Origin: Struthidea cinerea
Lineage: Eukaryota > Chordata > Aves > Passeriformes > Corcoracidae
Length of the DNA: 64,000 bases
Assembly (NCBI GenBank): GCA_013397865.1
Contig: VZTI01001284.1
Span: 937,030-1,001,029, forward strand
Direction: 5' to 3'
Part shown: piece after piece, positions 13,615 to 26,324 of the stretch
Layout: every line of letters starts with the position of its first letter
Position numbering within the stretch: position 1 is the first letter of the stretch
Program-made: the position numbers and the translations under genes
The notes under the pieces: model-generated
Told to the model about the DNA's origin: nothing
What the model saw: the letters and a program-made list of their open reading frames with translations, nothing else
The model's database searches: none

Positions 13615-16600
13615 GTGCCGTGTGAACTCCATGAGACCTTGATTCTGTAGGGAGGAGCTATTGCAGAAATCCTTACTTTCTCCTGTGAGATGAGGTTTTC
13701 TTTGACATCAAACCAAATGAGTGGACAATCACCATGGTCAGTGTATCCATTTATATTATAACCAGACCTTTTCCTGAACCTTGTCAGAAATTGCTTTCAG
13801 TGAAGACTTCGGTGGTCAGACTCAGTTTGTAATGAAGCTGCTGCTTCTCAGTGTTTATCCATTCTGAAGAGGCTCAACTAATGCGTGGGATCTCTCCTGC
13901 AGGACATGGAACTGCTTTCCTGCAGTATCCTCCCTCCCTCTGAAACCACTTTCTGTACTATTCCCTGAAAGTAGCCCATAACACAGTGCCTGTGTCTGCT
14001 TTCTGGAGACATAGACCCTGTCAAGAACTGTCCTCATCTAGAAATTCGTAGTCAGATTTTGCTCCCTTTGCTTTGCAGTTGGAGAGAACAGCATTGCTGT
14101 CTTAAGGTCTCCAGTAATGAAGAATAAAGGCCAGGGGTAGAAGTCTCAGGGGCTGGTTGGCCTAGGACATCTGGAAAAGTAGAAACAGGTGAAAAACTTC
14201 AAAAACCCATTACAAAAGTATGTAACTTATTATTTCTCTATCAGCAGAAAAAGGCAGACTGACCAGGTGTACTTATGCAGGTTGTATTGTCCTGGCTCTG
14301 CCTTTAAGGTGGGAGGATCATGGGCAAAACGGCACCAGAGCAGAGAGAGATACCTAGAGAAAGGCCTGTTCTTATCATGAAAATCCTTGTAGCAGTTGTG
14401 CTTACTTGAGAGGCTTTGTGGACAGTCTTTGTGGAGCTGGTTTGAAGTGATTTGGAGGGCAGGCTGAGAGAACCCAGACTGAGGTTCCAGGTGCTATAAG
14501 GAACCTTATACAAACCCTTCAGATTCATAGAAATAGTGCCCAGATTTTTATTGGAAAAAACAAAAGTATCAGTTAAATGCCAAATAAGAAATGGCAAGGA
14601 GGACAATGGCCAGGAGGGAAGAAATTCAGTAGGACTTTTTTTGTTCTCTTGTGACTATTTTTTACCTACCAACAAAAGTGCCTACAGCACATGTCCTCTT
14701 GTTTTGCAAATTACCCTAAACGATGCATTCATACTCTAATCATTTGTTTCCTCCTCATAAATGAGGGTACATTTATGTTTTCATGCTTTGATAAAGCCAT
14801 TACTGTAATTTTTTTGCAAAACCCCTTGCTAAGGTACCTTAATTGATGCAGGTGATAATACTGTCTGAGCCTGGCAGGGTGAATCGGAAATCTTACTGCA
14901 GTCTGTGAAAGTAAGTAGCAATTCACCTTCCTCCCTACTGGGCAGTAAGTAGGAAAACATACACTCACATACACCAAAATGTTCTTTCCTTAATATCCTT
15001 GTCTCTGGTCCCAAGGATAAGATTTGTTTGTTTCCAAATATGTTCCTGTGCTACTCATAAAAACACCGTCAGAGCAGAATTTGTATGATACATTTGACAG
15101 GAACAAATATCGGGCATACTTGATCCATCAAATCTTTGCAAGAGGCTGACTCGGGAAGTGCTGTGCCCTCAAAAGCCCTGATCGCTTTAGGAGATGCCAG
15201 GAAAAAAACCATCGGCAGTATAGGCAGCTGTGTTTGAAGTTTAGGGTGCCATTTCAGCAAGAGGAATGAGAGACAGGTTTCTCTAAGAAGGAAAAGTGAG
15301 TGGTTGTTGAGAAGGTAAAATAAAACAGGGAATTGAGGAGCTGCTCTGTGTATATGATGATGGATTATTACTGCTTTTTCTGGCTATGAGCAGGACTTTT
15401 CCCAAGTGTGGGGGAGAGTGGGGAGTGAGCAGTTTGACAGGGCAGTAAGACCACTTAACAGTAGAGAAGAGATTCTCAGTTAGCTTTGCCAGACAAGGAT
15501 GAAATAAGTAGCATGGCTAGGTACAAACCCCTTTTTACTAGATCAGATGTCAGTGAGCTACTCTTTTGTTATTTTTAAGTCGACATAAAAGAGTAAGGAC
15601 ATTTACTGCATTGACCAATGGTTCTCACAAAATAGTATGGGCTGAAGTATGTGAGGACTGTGCCGCCAGGACAAGACTCTAGGTATCAAGAGAGCAGACG
15701 GATGGATCAGTGCTAATGTCCTTCCTTAGGGGAAAATATGATGTCCTCATTAAGTTATTGCTATCTATATTTCTTAATTACTGTGTACTCATTATATAGG
15801 CTGTTATTACTGACCATTTATACAAGAATATCTTTGAAGCAGTGTTAATCTTTCACACATGTACATTTTGAATTCAGTAAGCTAGTTTTGATTTCTTTTA
15901 GTAATTATTTTTAAATTGTACCCAGATTGTTGAAAGCATCTTCTATGATTCATGTGATCATTTTTTTATTCCATCATGGTTTTTTTCTTTCTCTTGGAGC
16001 ATTAATGCTGGTATTACTGTTTTTGCTAGCAATTGTTGGTTCTTTCCCACATGTCTGGAACTGATTTTGTTCTCTGTGTTTTTAATGGAGCTGGAGTGAA
16101 TGAAGCTCTTTGTTTAGCTTTCTTTCTGTGCCTCAATATCATTAGGTGTCTGAAAAATGTAGAGCTTCTGTAGCACTTCACAAATGTTAACACTGACCAT
16201 GCCCAGCTTTGCAGGAATATTGGGTTTTGCCTTCACCTGGCACATAACTCAGGCTTGATCCAGCTGTGTTTCAGAACCTCTTGGTATCTAATAGAACCAT
16301 GTGGCCCTGTTGCACATGCCTACGTAACCAGCATCCTCACTAACATCACCACTCACAATTTTGGGGTCTGCTCCATATCTGCTGCTCTCATAGTGCTGCT
16401 TTCCCAATAGCTTTGTCTCAGTGAGCAAGACTCAGAAGGCATCTCTTTCCCCCACTCCTCGGCCTCTGCATTCTTCCACCCTGCAGTGTACCTCTTGGAT
16501 GACACAGTTTCTGAAAATCACATTTAAAAATAGCAGTGTATTAGTAAATGTGTTTTATTAGGGGAAACCCATTCAATCATGTAGAATTTGAAGGCTGAGT

Positions 16601-19600
16601 GCTTGCCAAACAACTGTGTTGCACTCAACTCCTTGGAACCAAAACACTAAGATTGAGGCTGCCTTCTGCAGGTTGCTGGATGGCGTGCTGGGAGGGGCTG
16701 GTGTTACTGGTTGGGTAGCATTTGCTGTGACAGTCGTTGAATTTTGGACCTTTTTCAGTGACACATGCTGATGTGCCTCTTCCTGGATCATCCTTCTCTT
16801 CCATCACTTCTCCTATCTTGCTTTCCACTGCCCTTCCCCCTCTCCCTTATGCTTCTCCACTCTGTGATCCTTCACCCATTCAAGCCTTTCTGTTGCCTGA
16901 TCTTTCCTGTTGCATTGCCTTCAATAGCCTTATTTTTCCAGGGCTTCATGCCTCCCAGTGACAGCTCCACTGGCACACGTGATTGGGTCTGTCCACCTCA
17001 GGTCACTATAGCAGCACAGCTGCCTTTGCAGCAGCTCTTGGTTGCATTTGGCAAGTGCCAGAAAAATTCCTTCTATTTCCATAGCAACAGTTGGAATTAC
17101 AGAGGACAAGCAGTGTCTTGTAATGCTCTAGTTCTGCCTGGTCCTGTTGGGACTGCAACTGTGTGAGAGCTTATGATCTGAATGGTTGTCTCCCATAAAT
17201 AAACCCCCTTTTGAGACCTTGCTGGTCGTTATCCCAAGGGCTGTGGGCATATGAGTCCTGTTATGAGATGGCTGCTAGGGCACTTGTCTATCCTTCTGGC
17301 TGCAGCTGTTCTGGACAATTTCTCTAGAGTGCTGAGAAGGGCACGGTGGTGATTGTCCTCTGTCTTGGCTGGAGGAGGCAGTGTGTTTCTTCTGCCGCTT
17401 TCTTTTCTCTGGTCATGCTTTTCTGCAAATACTCTCCTGAGGATTTATCAACTGCATTAAAATTAATCAAACTTCTGAATTTGATTAGGTCCATTGAATT
17501 TGAATAGGTTCATTTACCTATGACTGACTGAGTGACAGTCTACATTCTTGCTGGATTTGGTGTTAATGCAAGTTGTTGCTCGTTCCCATTACACTGGGGA
17601 AAGTGGTGTGGTTGTGTTTGGACTTTTTTGGCTTCTTCGTGTTATTTTAATTTGAATTAGATATTATGGTTGAAAGCTGAATTTTTACTTCCAATCTTTT
17701 GCTTTGACCAGGTGATCCCATCCAGTGAAGACATGAGTCTTCATATTTTAGACTATTGTTTGAAGACGGTTCTTGGTCATGTCCTCTCCTTGCTGGTCTT
17801 TCTCCATGCTGCCATGTGCAGCCATGGGAGGGGTTCCAGGGAAGATCTCACACAGCTCTGACTCCAACCACCCCAGCCTGGCTGTACCCTGCAGGTATTT
17901 GGTGCTCATAGCAAAGCCATGATCACGCCCCTAGGAATGGTCAGTGGTATCCATGGGGCCATAGGGAACGCTTTCTTTCTCTTTACAGTCATGAACTATT
18001 CTGGATGGTCCTGCTGCTCTGACGCCGTGTCTCCACTGCGGAGTCCTTGCTGTGGTTGCCTGACATTGGCCGAAGCATTGCTCCGCTGTGCTTCATTTCT
18101 TCACTTTCTTCCATGTGTGTATATTCTGGAGTTTTCTTAATGGACTTTTTCCCCACAAACACTTGAGAAGACTGGCGGCTGAAGGGCTGTTTGGACTTTT
18201 TGAGTAATGTTGTTATGAGCTTGGCTATACTCTCCCGTAGCAAAAACTGCTGTCCACTGTGTTTAAAGGCTTGGGGCTGCTGGGGAACATCTGATTTATT
18301 AATGGCCTCTTTTCAGCTTCCTCCTCATCTTAAGAAGATGTAAGCAGGTAATTAGCTAGTTGCCAAGAAAATAGTGGAAATAAACCTTAGAATTCCTCCT
18401 TGTAAAATGATTTATTTAACAGTTTTATTCTGACATGTGTGTTTTATGTTTTAATCATCTGTCTGTGGCTGTGAAATAGGCCAGGTCTCTTCATCTTCTG
18501 GTGTTAGATTTTAGAGGACTATTACTACATGGTTTTGTTTTCTCTTTTGTTGCTGCATGTGGGTGTTTATGTTGGCTTCCTGGTAGATGCTTAATTGGAT
18601 TGTAACTGATTTTACACTAAAGACTGATGTCCCATTTTCCTTTAGTCCTATTCGGATTGCTCTGGTTTCTGGAAGGAATCAATATTCAGAAATGTATTGA
18701 ACATTTTTACTGTGGCTTTCCTTCAGGGATGTTACTTACATTTGATTATCAGTTGCCCAGGTTGATGGAGGTGTTCAGGTACCTTGAGTAATGGCTCTGT
18801 TCCTGTTACGGTTGCTGTTTGGAACTGGAGTTCAGGTATCTGCAAATATTTCCACCTGAATGCTGATAAAAGGGAAAAAGACTAGCAGCTGTTGTCAGGG
18901 CTCTTCCAAGTGCCTTCCATTCCCTTTCATCCTTCCTGATCATTTCCTTTGATGGTAATTCTATTTTTCCAGTTTCCAAAACTCATAATCTCAAAGTCCT
19001 TTTTCAGTCTGAGCCTTCTTCAGAAGCTCGCGTTAATCAGATTATTTGTGAAACAGCCTTAGTATCACCCCAATAATCTTTATAGGTATTGAATGACCTG
19101 TACCCGTTGTCAGGAACTTACACTAGGTACACAACTCTCTTGAATTATCCTCTGTTACCTGCAGGCGGTTGTACTTCTGCTTCACTCCGGCATTTTCTGT
19201 TTGTACAGGTCTCATTTGTCTTTCAGATCATCAGAGTCTCTAAGCATCTTTCTCCTCTGCTGAAACAGACACAATAATGTTTGAAGAAAAAGATTGATGT
19301 CTGTAACTCATCACTTGCCACTTTTAGTCACTGTAAGAGCAAGAACATGAATTGACCAAAAAGAAAAATCTCTTCCTTAAAACCAGAACCTGGAAAGACC
19401 TTTGTTTGAGGTGCTGAAGACTCATATTTACAATTATACTCCCCAGGGAAAGCCAGAGGGATTTACAGTAAATATCAGGGTTTGCATCCAGAACTGCTGA
19501 CAAACCAGCTTCCTTTTGATAGATGGATTCATTATCACTTTCTAATTACAAGCAGATTTCCAGGTGTGTTTGCCATGTTATAAATGAAACCTGTCCATTG

Positions 19601-22600
19601 TTATACAGTGATGGCCTCTGGGTCAGCCATAAGGGATCTATAGCTCCTCTTCTGTCATTGGACCAAATTAATCAGATGTATTTTTAACAGATAACCTTTG
19701 CAAAAGTGACTGATTAATCACTTGGTAATGCAGACTACTATCAAGTTCTTCATCTCCAAATAAAGGAAGGAACTCAGCAAGACTACAATATGTCAAATGC
19801 ATCAGTCTCAGTGTGTTAAAATACTTTCAGGTCCAGATGCTACTCTTCTAAAAGGATAGAAATCTGCTACATCAAACATAGATGTTTTCCTGCATCTGTG
19901 GGTCAGATTCTGTGCTCAGATGAAGGCTTTCTGGTTATGCAGGCTTGCTGTCAAATTGAAGCCCCATGCGTGTACATCTAAGGACAGAATTTGATCACTA
20001 CAAAGTAATACAATTTCTACCAGATTCTGTCATTTGATTTTTTTAGAACTGTGATTTTTAAAAGGGTATTGAAAGCTGTATGTACCAGTGAAACACAGTC
20101 AGTCTTTGTCTAATCCTATATCCAGTGATAGATTTAAAAGTGATTTTCTATGTTCCAGTCACTTCTTTTGAAGATAAAACAGCCTGTCTTTTAATTTCGT
20201 ATTGAAGAATATGCTTGACATCTCTCAAACTGAGATTAGGTTAGCGAAGGCATACCCTCGCTTATGCTGCAAAATGAAACAAGTTCCTAATTGTCAAAAG
20301 ATTAATCCTTGGCAGTCATCCAGGGCAATATTTGCTGTAGCAACTTGGTATCCATCACGGTTACGGACCAAAGGTCTTGTCATATATGTATTCCTCGCAG
20401 CAGCGCCGTAGCAGGGCAGCACAGGCTCACTACCCTGGGCTGTTAGTCTCTGGGAAACTCTATCCATTCCTCAATTAGTGCCCTCATGGGGGTCACAGTC
20501 TTTGATGACTGAGCTATTTCTAAAGACTGAAATATAAAGCTCAGTAATACAAAAAAGAAAAAAAAAAAATTGGTGTGGGGGTTGCTTTTTGTGCATTGCA
20601 GTGTTCCATGTTAGAGGTTTCTGCATTTACTAGGAGTTTGGTCCATCAGTACTAATAACAATAATATTAGTGAAATGTGAGGCTTTTTTTTTACTGTGAC
20701 CATTATCACCATTACCTGCAGTTGATACTGCTTAAACTGGCTAATTTTTAATTTTATTTTCATTTAACTCACTTGGTATTGAACGGCCAAGATGCTATAG
20801 CAGCATCTTCATCTGCCAGTATGGCCAGTCCTGTGATTTTGAATACTGTCTTTTTCCCTTGGAAATTCGTGGGAAGAGCAGAAACAGGGACAAGCCTTTG
20901 TTGTCCTGCAAGCGTTAACAGAAGAATAGGTCAGTATGAGAAATACCTTGTATAAATTACCAGAGGTAGCAGTCCTATGCCTTGTTCTCTTAATGTAGCC
21001 AGAATCCACGCAAAACCACAGAACACTGCCCCCATATCCTTCCATGTGAGCCACCTCTGCTGTGTTTTGGGTGACTACTTCAGTGTAGCTTTAGAAAATT
21101 CTTCAAAGGAAGTTTTACGTCCCTTATTCATCCCAGAAATGATGATTCAGAAAATGGTCTGATTCAGTTTGGTGTTCATCGTTGCTGATGCTGTGTACCC
21201 TTTGACTTTTCACACTACTAGCTGGCAGGAAACTGCCCACACATTTGCGTGGCAGGAGGAAAAATGGAAAAAAAAATCAGTCTGCTGTAGATTGATAATT
21301 TGGGGAAGGGGAGTGAGGGAGATACTTTAAAAATTGGGTGCAACTTCGTTTCCTTTGACTCCCATTTTGCACTGCTGAGGTTAACAGGACTGTGGAGTGC
21401 GGGTAGGATAGGACTTGATACCTCACTGATGAGTCTCTGCCCATTTAGTGCTTTATAGGCCCAAGGGAAAGGGACAAATTGACAGAGTGTTCTGGCATGC
21501 TGCAGTCTATATTTGGATCCCTGATTTAAAGCTGACAGATGTATAAAATCATATGTAGCCAGAAAACTCCCTAGTGAGGACACAGCTGCATATATCGATG
21601 AATCAAAGTTACTCTTGTTAAGGCTGGCATTAATTTATATGGAGCAAGTTCCCTCCAGATTTGGTCGTGTAATATCACTGAGAGTAGTTTGGGCTTGTTC
21701 CACCCTGCAAACCCTGTGCTTTTTGGATATGAATGGAGAAGACTTGTAAATCCGAAGCGCTGCTCTTCTCAGTTGCTGGGTAAATGCCATCATACCCTCA
21801 TTTAGATGTGGCAGCTGTTGTCAGTTACTTAATCTCATAAATAAAATAAAGCCAAATTTCCACAAACTGAATTCGCCTCTATCACATGGCCTCCTGCAAT
21901 GCCTTAAATGAAGTGCGTATTTTTGTTTCTCAGGAATCTCCCTTTATAACCCACTATACTGCTTGATTATTTCCTCTATGTTGTACAGGAAACGGTAAGT
22001 GATTAATCTGCCTCAGTTTTACTTTCCCCTCTTGCTGCAGCCTTGTGAAATAATGTGACCCACAGATGTCTGAGCAAAACAATCCATTGCTTTAAGTGAC
22101 AGATGCTGTTGGGGCTTGCTCAGTGAAAGTGAGCGACCACAGGCAGAGAAGCTCAGGTATTCCTGCTACTTTGATCATCTCTTTTTTTCTTTTGCATAAA
22201 TTTTGAGTGCGCTGAAAACTCCCAGCAAAGCATGACATAACCCACTCTGGAAAACAGCCTGGGGTAAGTATTAGTCCCAGAAGCTCAGGAGGGAGCTAGG
22301 AAGCAGGTTTGCTGAAGAAAGGCAGATTTAGCACTAAAAACTGGCATTCACTGGCTGTAGAAATGTTGGGAGGGATGTGATATGCACCATATATGTCAGT
22401 GCTTGGTTGCTTCTTTCTCTACTAAAAACAAGATAATGGAAAATAAAGCCTTTGCATGCAAACAAATGAAAACTCTCTGTCAAAGTTAATGATATATATG
22501 TCACCCTTCACAATGTTTAACATTGTTTGGAGTGAATGAGTGATAGAAATTAAAATCTCAGAACTAGTTTTACTAGGATTTAGTTTAAGGCTGGTGTATG

Positions 22601-22789
22601 GGGATAGCTGTCAAGAGAAACTTCCCAGTTGTAACACTCACAGAGTGGGGAAGATTCCGACTGTCATTTTCATAGAGCACAAGTGCACACTGAGCCAAAT
22701 TACAAGCTGATTGAATCTTTTAAGTATTGCTAATCGTTTCTACAGTCAGTCTATAATACACTCTTCAACCATCAGCTAATGCACTGGAG
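13615..22789. other. Non-coding upstream DNA, segment 2
   Basis: No convincing coding frame and no recognisable mobile element. The longest open frames (for example around 16765-17166) are pyrimidine-rich and give low-complexity P/L/S peptides. 18900-20100 is ordinary AT-rich DNA. Confidence 0.7.
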
Positions 22790-22900
22790 TCAGCTGGGCT
22801 CGTAGCTGGAGAGTGGCGGCAGCGCGGGTGTGTCGCATGTGTCAGGCTGGCTAATTGAGGGGTGGCACCCAAGCGCTCCGCCAGATCTTTGTTTTCCTGA
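22790..22900. promoter_or_regulatory. Small CpG-enriched island in the upstream region, possible conserved element
   Basis: Within long AT-rich DNA this stretch carries several CpGs (GGCGGCAGCGCGGG, GTGTCGCATG, AAGCGCTCCGCC) without an open frame or repeat signature. Such isolated patches are often distal regulatory elements. No motif fixes a function. Confidence 0.25.
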
Positions 22901-25900
22901 GTGGCTTTTACTAAAGGCATGTTTGAGTAGTAGGGAAGAGCGAAGTTATATTATATATGGTAGCAGCAGAAGTGTGAAATTGTGCTACGTAAAGAAATAT
23001 GACTAAGTGGTGACACTGGCCACTCCTTTTTATGGCAAATCAGAAAAAGGAGCAGAACACACAGATTACTCATAGTAGCTAGTTTGATCCAAGATAGGGA
23101 ATTCTACCTTTGAATTCACTGTGTGGGGAGAGAAATGTTATTTAAAATTTAGATACCAACTGGAGAAACCTAGAAAATGGTTTAGAGGCTCAGTAATTCA
23201 TCTATTCAGCAAAGAGTTAACCAGGACCCCAACTGCTGGGGGATCTGCAGGGATTTCTGCTGTTGGGGGAGTGCAGTGTGTTTGTGTGTGTGTGTACCTT
23301 TTCCACCATTACTGTTTCAGAAAATCTCCACTGCTGCTCACAATATCAGTGCATATCAGCATGCCATTCATAAGCATTTGGTTTCCCATCAATTCTTTAA
23401 AATAGCAAGAAGAAAAACAATGTGAGTTGTGAAAAGGAGAAACTGAGATATAATTCTACAGTGGATAGAAAAAACTGCAGTGCTTTGCAAACCCACAGTT
23501 CATACAATCCAGTGCTTAATATAAGTAGCAAAGGTCTTGCTCTTTTGTTTCCAAAAGGCTGAGAGTTTGTTTAAAAGTCCTTAGCTCAAGGGAGTGGAGG
23601 ATGTCCCACTTCTCTGTATTCCCTCCTTTCACCCTTACCTTAAGGTGCACCATTATCTTGCAGTAATGAAACCTGAAAACAATGGTAAAGAGTTAACATC
23701 AAGGACTTCAGCAAAACCACCGACAAAATACCCCACAATCCTGCTCTAAAGAAGTTTCTATAGAACATCTGAGTTAAGCATGGCAATTACAAAGAAGCTC
23801 AAGTGGTCTTTGCTTGAAATTGCAAATGTACCACATTGCATTATCACAAGAATTCGCATGCAAGAACAGTTTGCAGATGGTTTGCATTGGCATACTTTAT
23901 GTAAACGCTCCAGGGAACAGATGGCATCATGGGTTCTTGTGGCAAATGTGAATTTATAGCGCTCACAACATGCTAAATTCTTTTGCCTGTAGCTGAAAAG
24001 CAACAAAAATGAAGTGGAAACTCAGCCCTGTAAATCAATTTGCCAGAGCCTTTGCCATTGTAGCTATGGATAACATTTAGTTTAGTCTTTCTTGTGAAAT
24101 TTGGGTTCTTTTATTTGCCGTCTACTTGCAATTGGGTGTGAGCGCATGTGGCATGTGTGTATGTTTATTTGAGTATGCATATGCAGCTTTTAAATTAATA
24201 GACTGATAACTGTATAAAGAACAGGAAGTTGAGATCTCAACCATCATTTAATCCAAAGCTTTTGAATTTTTGATCCAAAATTGAATTTGGATAATTCTGA
24301 TTTTCTGTTAACGCATAGATTGCTCTGGGTAAATAATCTGATTCTAAAGAAATATTGGCAAATATTGTTAGAAGGGGTAAAATAACAACACAGGTTAGAA
24401 CTGTGCTTCACTGACCTCTCAGTCATTTTGCACATACATATGCAGTGGGATGAGCATCAGGGCACATAACTATAAAAAGTAACAACTCTTTCTCATTTGG
24501 ACAGAAATTGGAATTTGAACATCTTCTGTAAAGAGGAGGAGTTATTTAAGAAGCCAGACCTGGGAAGGGAGGGGGGAGGAATTGTGTAAACAAGCAAGTG
24601 ATACGTTGAATTTGTTTGGAACTATTATATTGAACTTAGAATATAACTATTATTGCAGTGTATTCCCTAATTATTTAGATGCTTGTAAAAATTGATTTTA
24701 TGTAAACACAGCTTGTTCTAAAACAGCCAGGTCTTTGCAGTGAACGTAAGTTGTTTAAAATTTATTGACCTGTCGTTCACATGTGTTACTTTACTAGCAC
24801 TTAATGGTCTGTTTAGATAGTCTTGGTGTGTATGAACTCCCAGTGCGCTACTCCAAGCACCACACGTTGACAGGTAGCTGCCATGTAGATAAAATAAGGG
24901 GCCCCACTCCAAAGCATACGGGGACACACAATCATTAGTTATTTTCTAATCTAAAGCAGGGATTTCCTTGGCAGCCAGAGGAAAAGAATCATTCTGATTT
25001 TGCATTATCTCTGCGGCTGAGCTCGGCCCTAAGTCCTGAACCAATATTCAGGAAGGCCAAAAGCAAACAAGCAAGAAACCCAGCCTTGCACCAAATGGAG
25101 TTGATTTAAGGAGCCTGAGCTTTGAGGGTTTCTTTTTGAATGGGTGGTGTAGACAGTGGCTGAGATTAGAAACTTACTTTGGCCTTCAGACTCTCAGGAA
25201 AGATTTAAGACTGATAATGGAAATGTAAATTACTTTTGTAGGAGATAGAGATCACCTTAAAAACCGCCTTGTGAAAAAACCTGCAGTGTTTTTTCATCCT
25301 GTGTATAAATAAAGCTGTCCAAAAACAAAAACTAAAACAACAAAAAGCACTACTTCTCATGGTACTTATTTTCCTCTGGCTCAAATGTGTTTTATGCCCT
25401 TTTTCTTAACTTCTAAGGATGCCATGTATTTTGTGAGTTGACACTGCTTTTTTTAATCATTAAGTTTTCATGAAAAAAAATTATGCTAATAATAGGATCA
25501 GTGTAGCCCCCAAGTTACTGACCAAACTTTGCTACTCTGTTTCCACCTATATGAGACTGAGTATTTTTAGAGACCTTTGGCTTTTCATGTTGTGATTGTG
25601 GATCAGCAGCATAGTTAGCTTAATTTGATGCAAGCAGGATTGCATCCCTAAAATTCACTGCTGGAGTGGATCAGTCCTGCCTGACTCAGTCATTATCAGC
25701 ATGTCTGTGAACCATAAATACTTGGCACATAAAAAGATATTTATCCTAGCCTTAAGTGTTCGGTTTGAAAATGCTGGCCCAAATTCATACTAATATTACA
25801 TCATACTATCTGAAAGCCTCCTTTCAGAATGTTTGTTGCCCTGAAAATTCAGCAACGAATTTTTCATAGGAAAACTATTTTATGTCAGTGTTTAAATATT

Positions 25901-26310
25901 TCATAGGGTTCTTAAGTAAAGAATATATTATGTTACTATTTTCTTTCATAAATGCAATTGCAGAGTTGTTCTTCTGCCTTCGTGTCAGGCCAAATTCTAT
26001 ATTTGACCAGCAGCAATTTGGAGTAGCTATTATTTCCAGTGGATTTACATCTATGTAGCTTTTTGTGACATCTGCAGCATGGATAAGAAAAATCAGTATC
26101 AGGTTTTGTTTGCTGTGGCAGTAAAGAAGTTTGTTCATTCACTTTTCCAACTACACTGACTTCTCTATAGACTGAGCAATCCCAGTATCCCTAAATCTTA
26201 AAAACAACAGAAACCCACAACTGTTAAATCCTTCACTCCAGTGGCATGCACTTGGCTTTGGAGGTATGAATTTAAAACATAAATAGTTATGGAAAATGCT
26301 TTATGTATAA

Positions 26311-26324
26311 TTTTTTTTTTTTTT
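26311..26324 (+). repeat. T14 homopolymer
   Basis: Fourteen consecutive T in AT-rich upstream DNA, with no adjacent element recognised. Confidence 0.85.
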
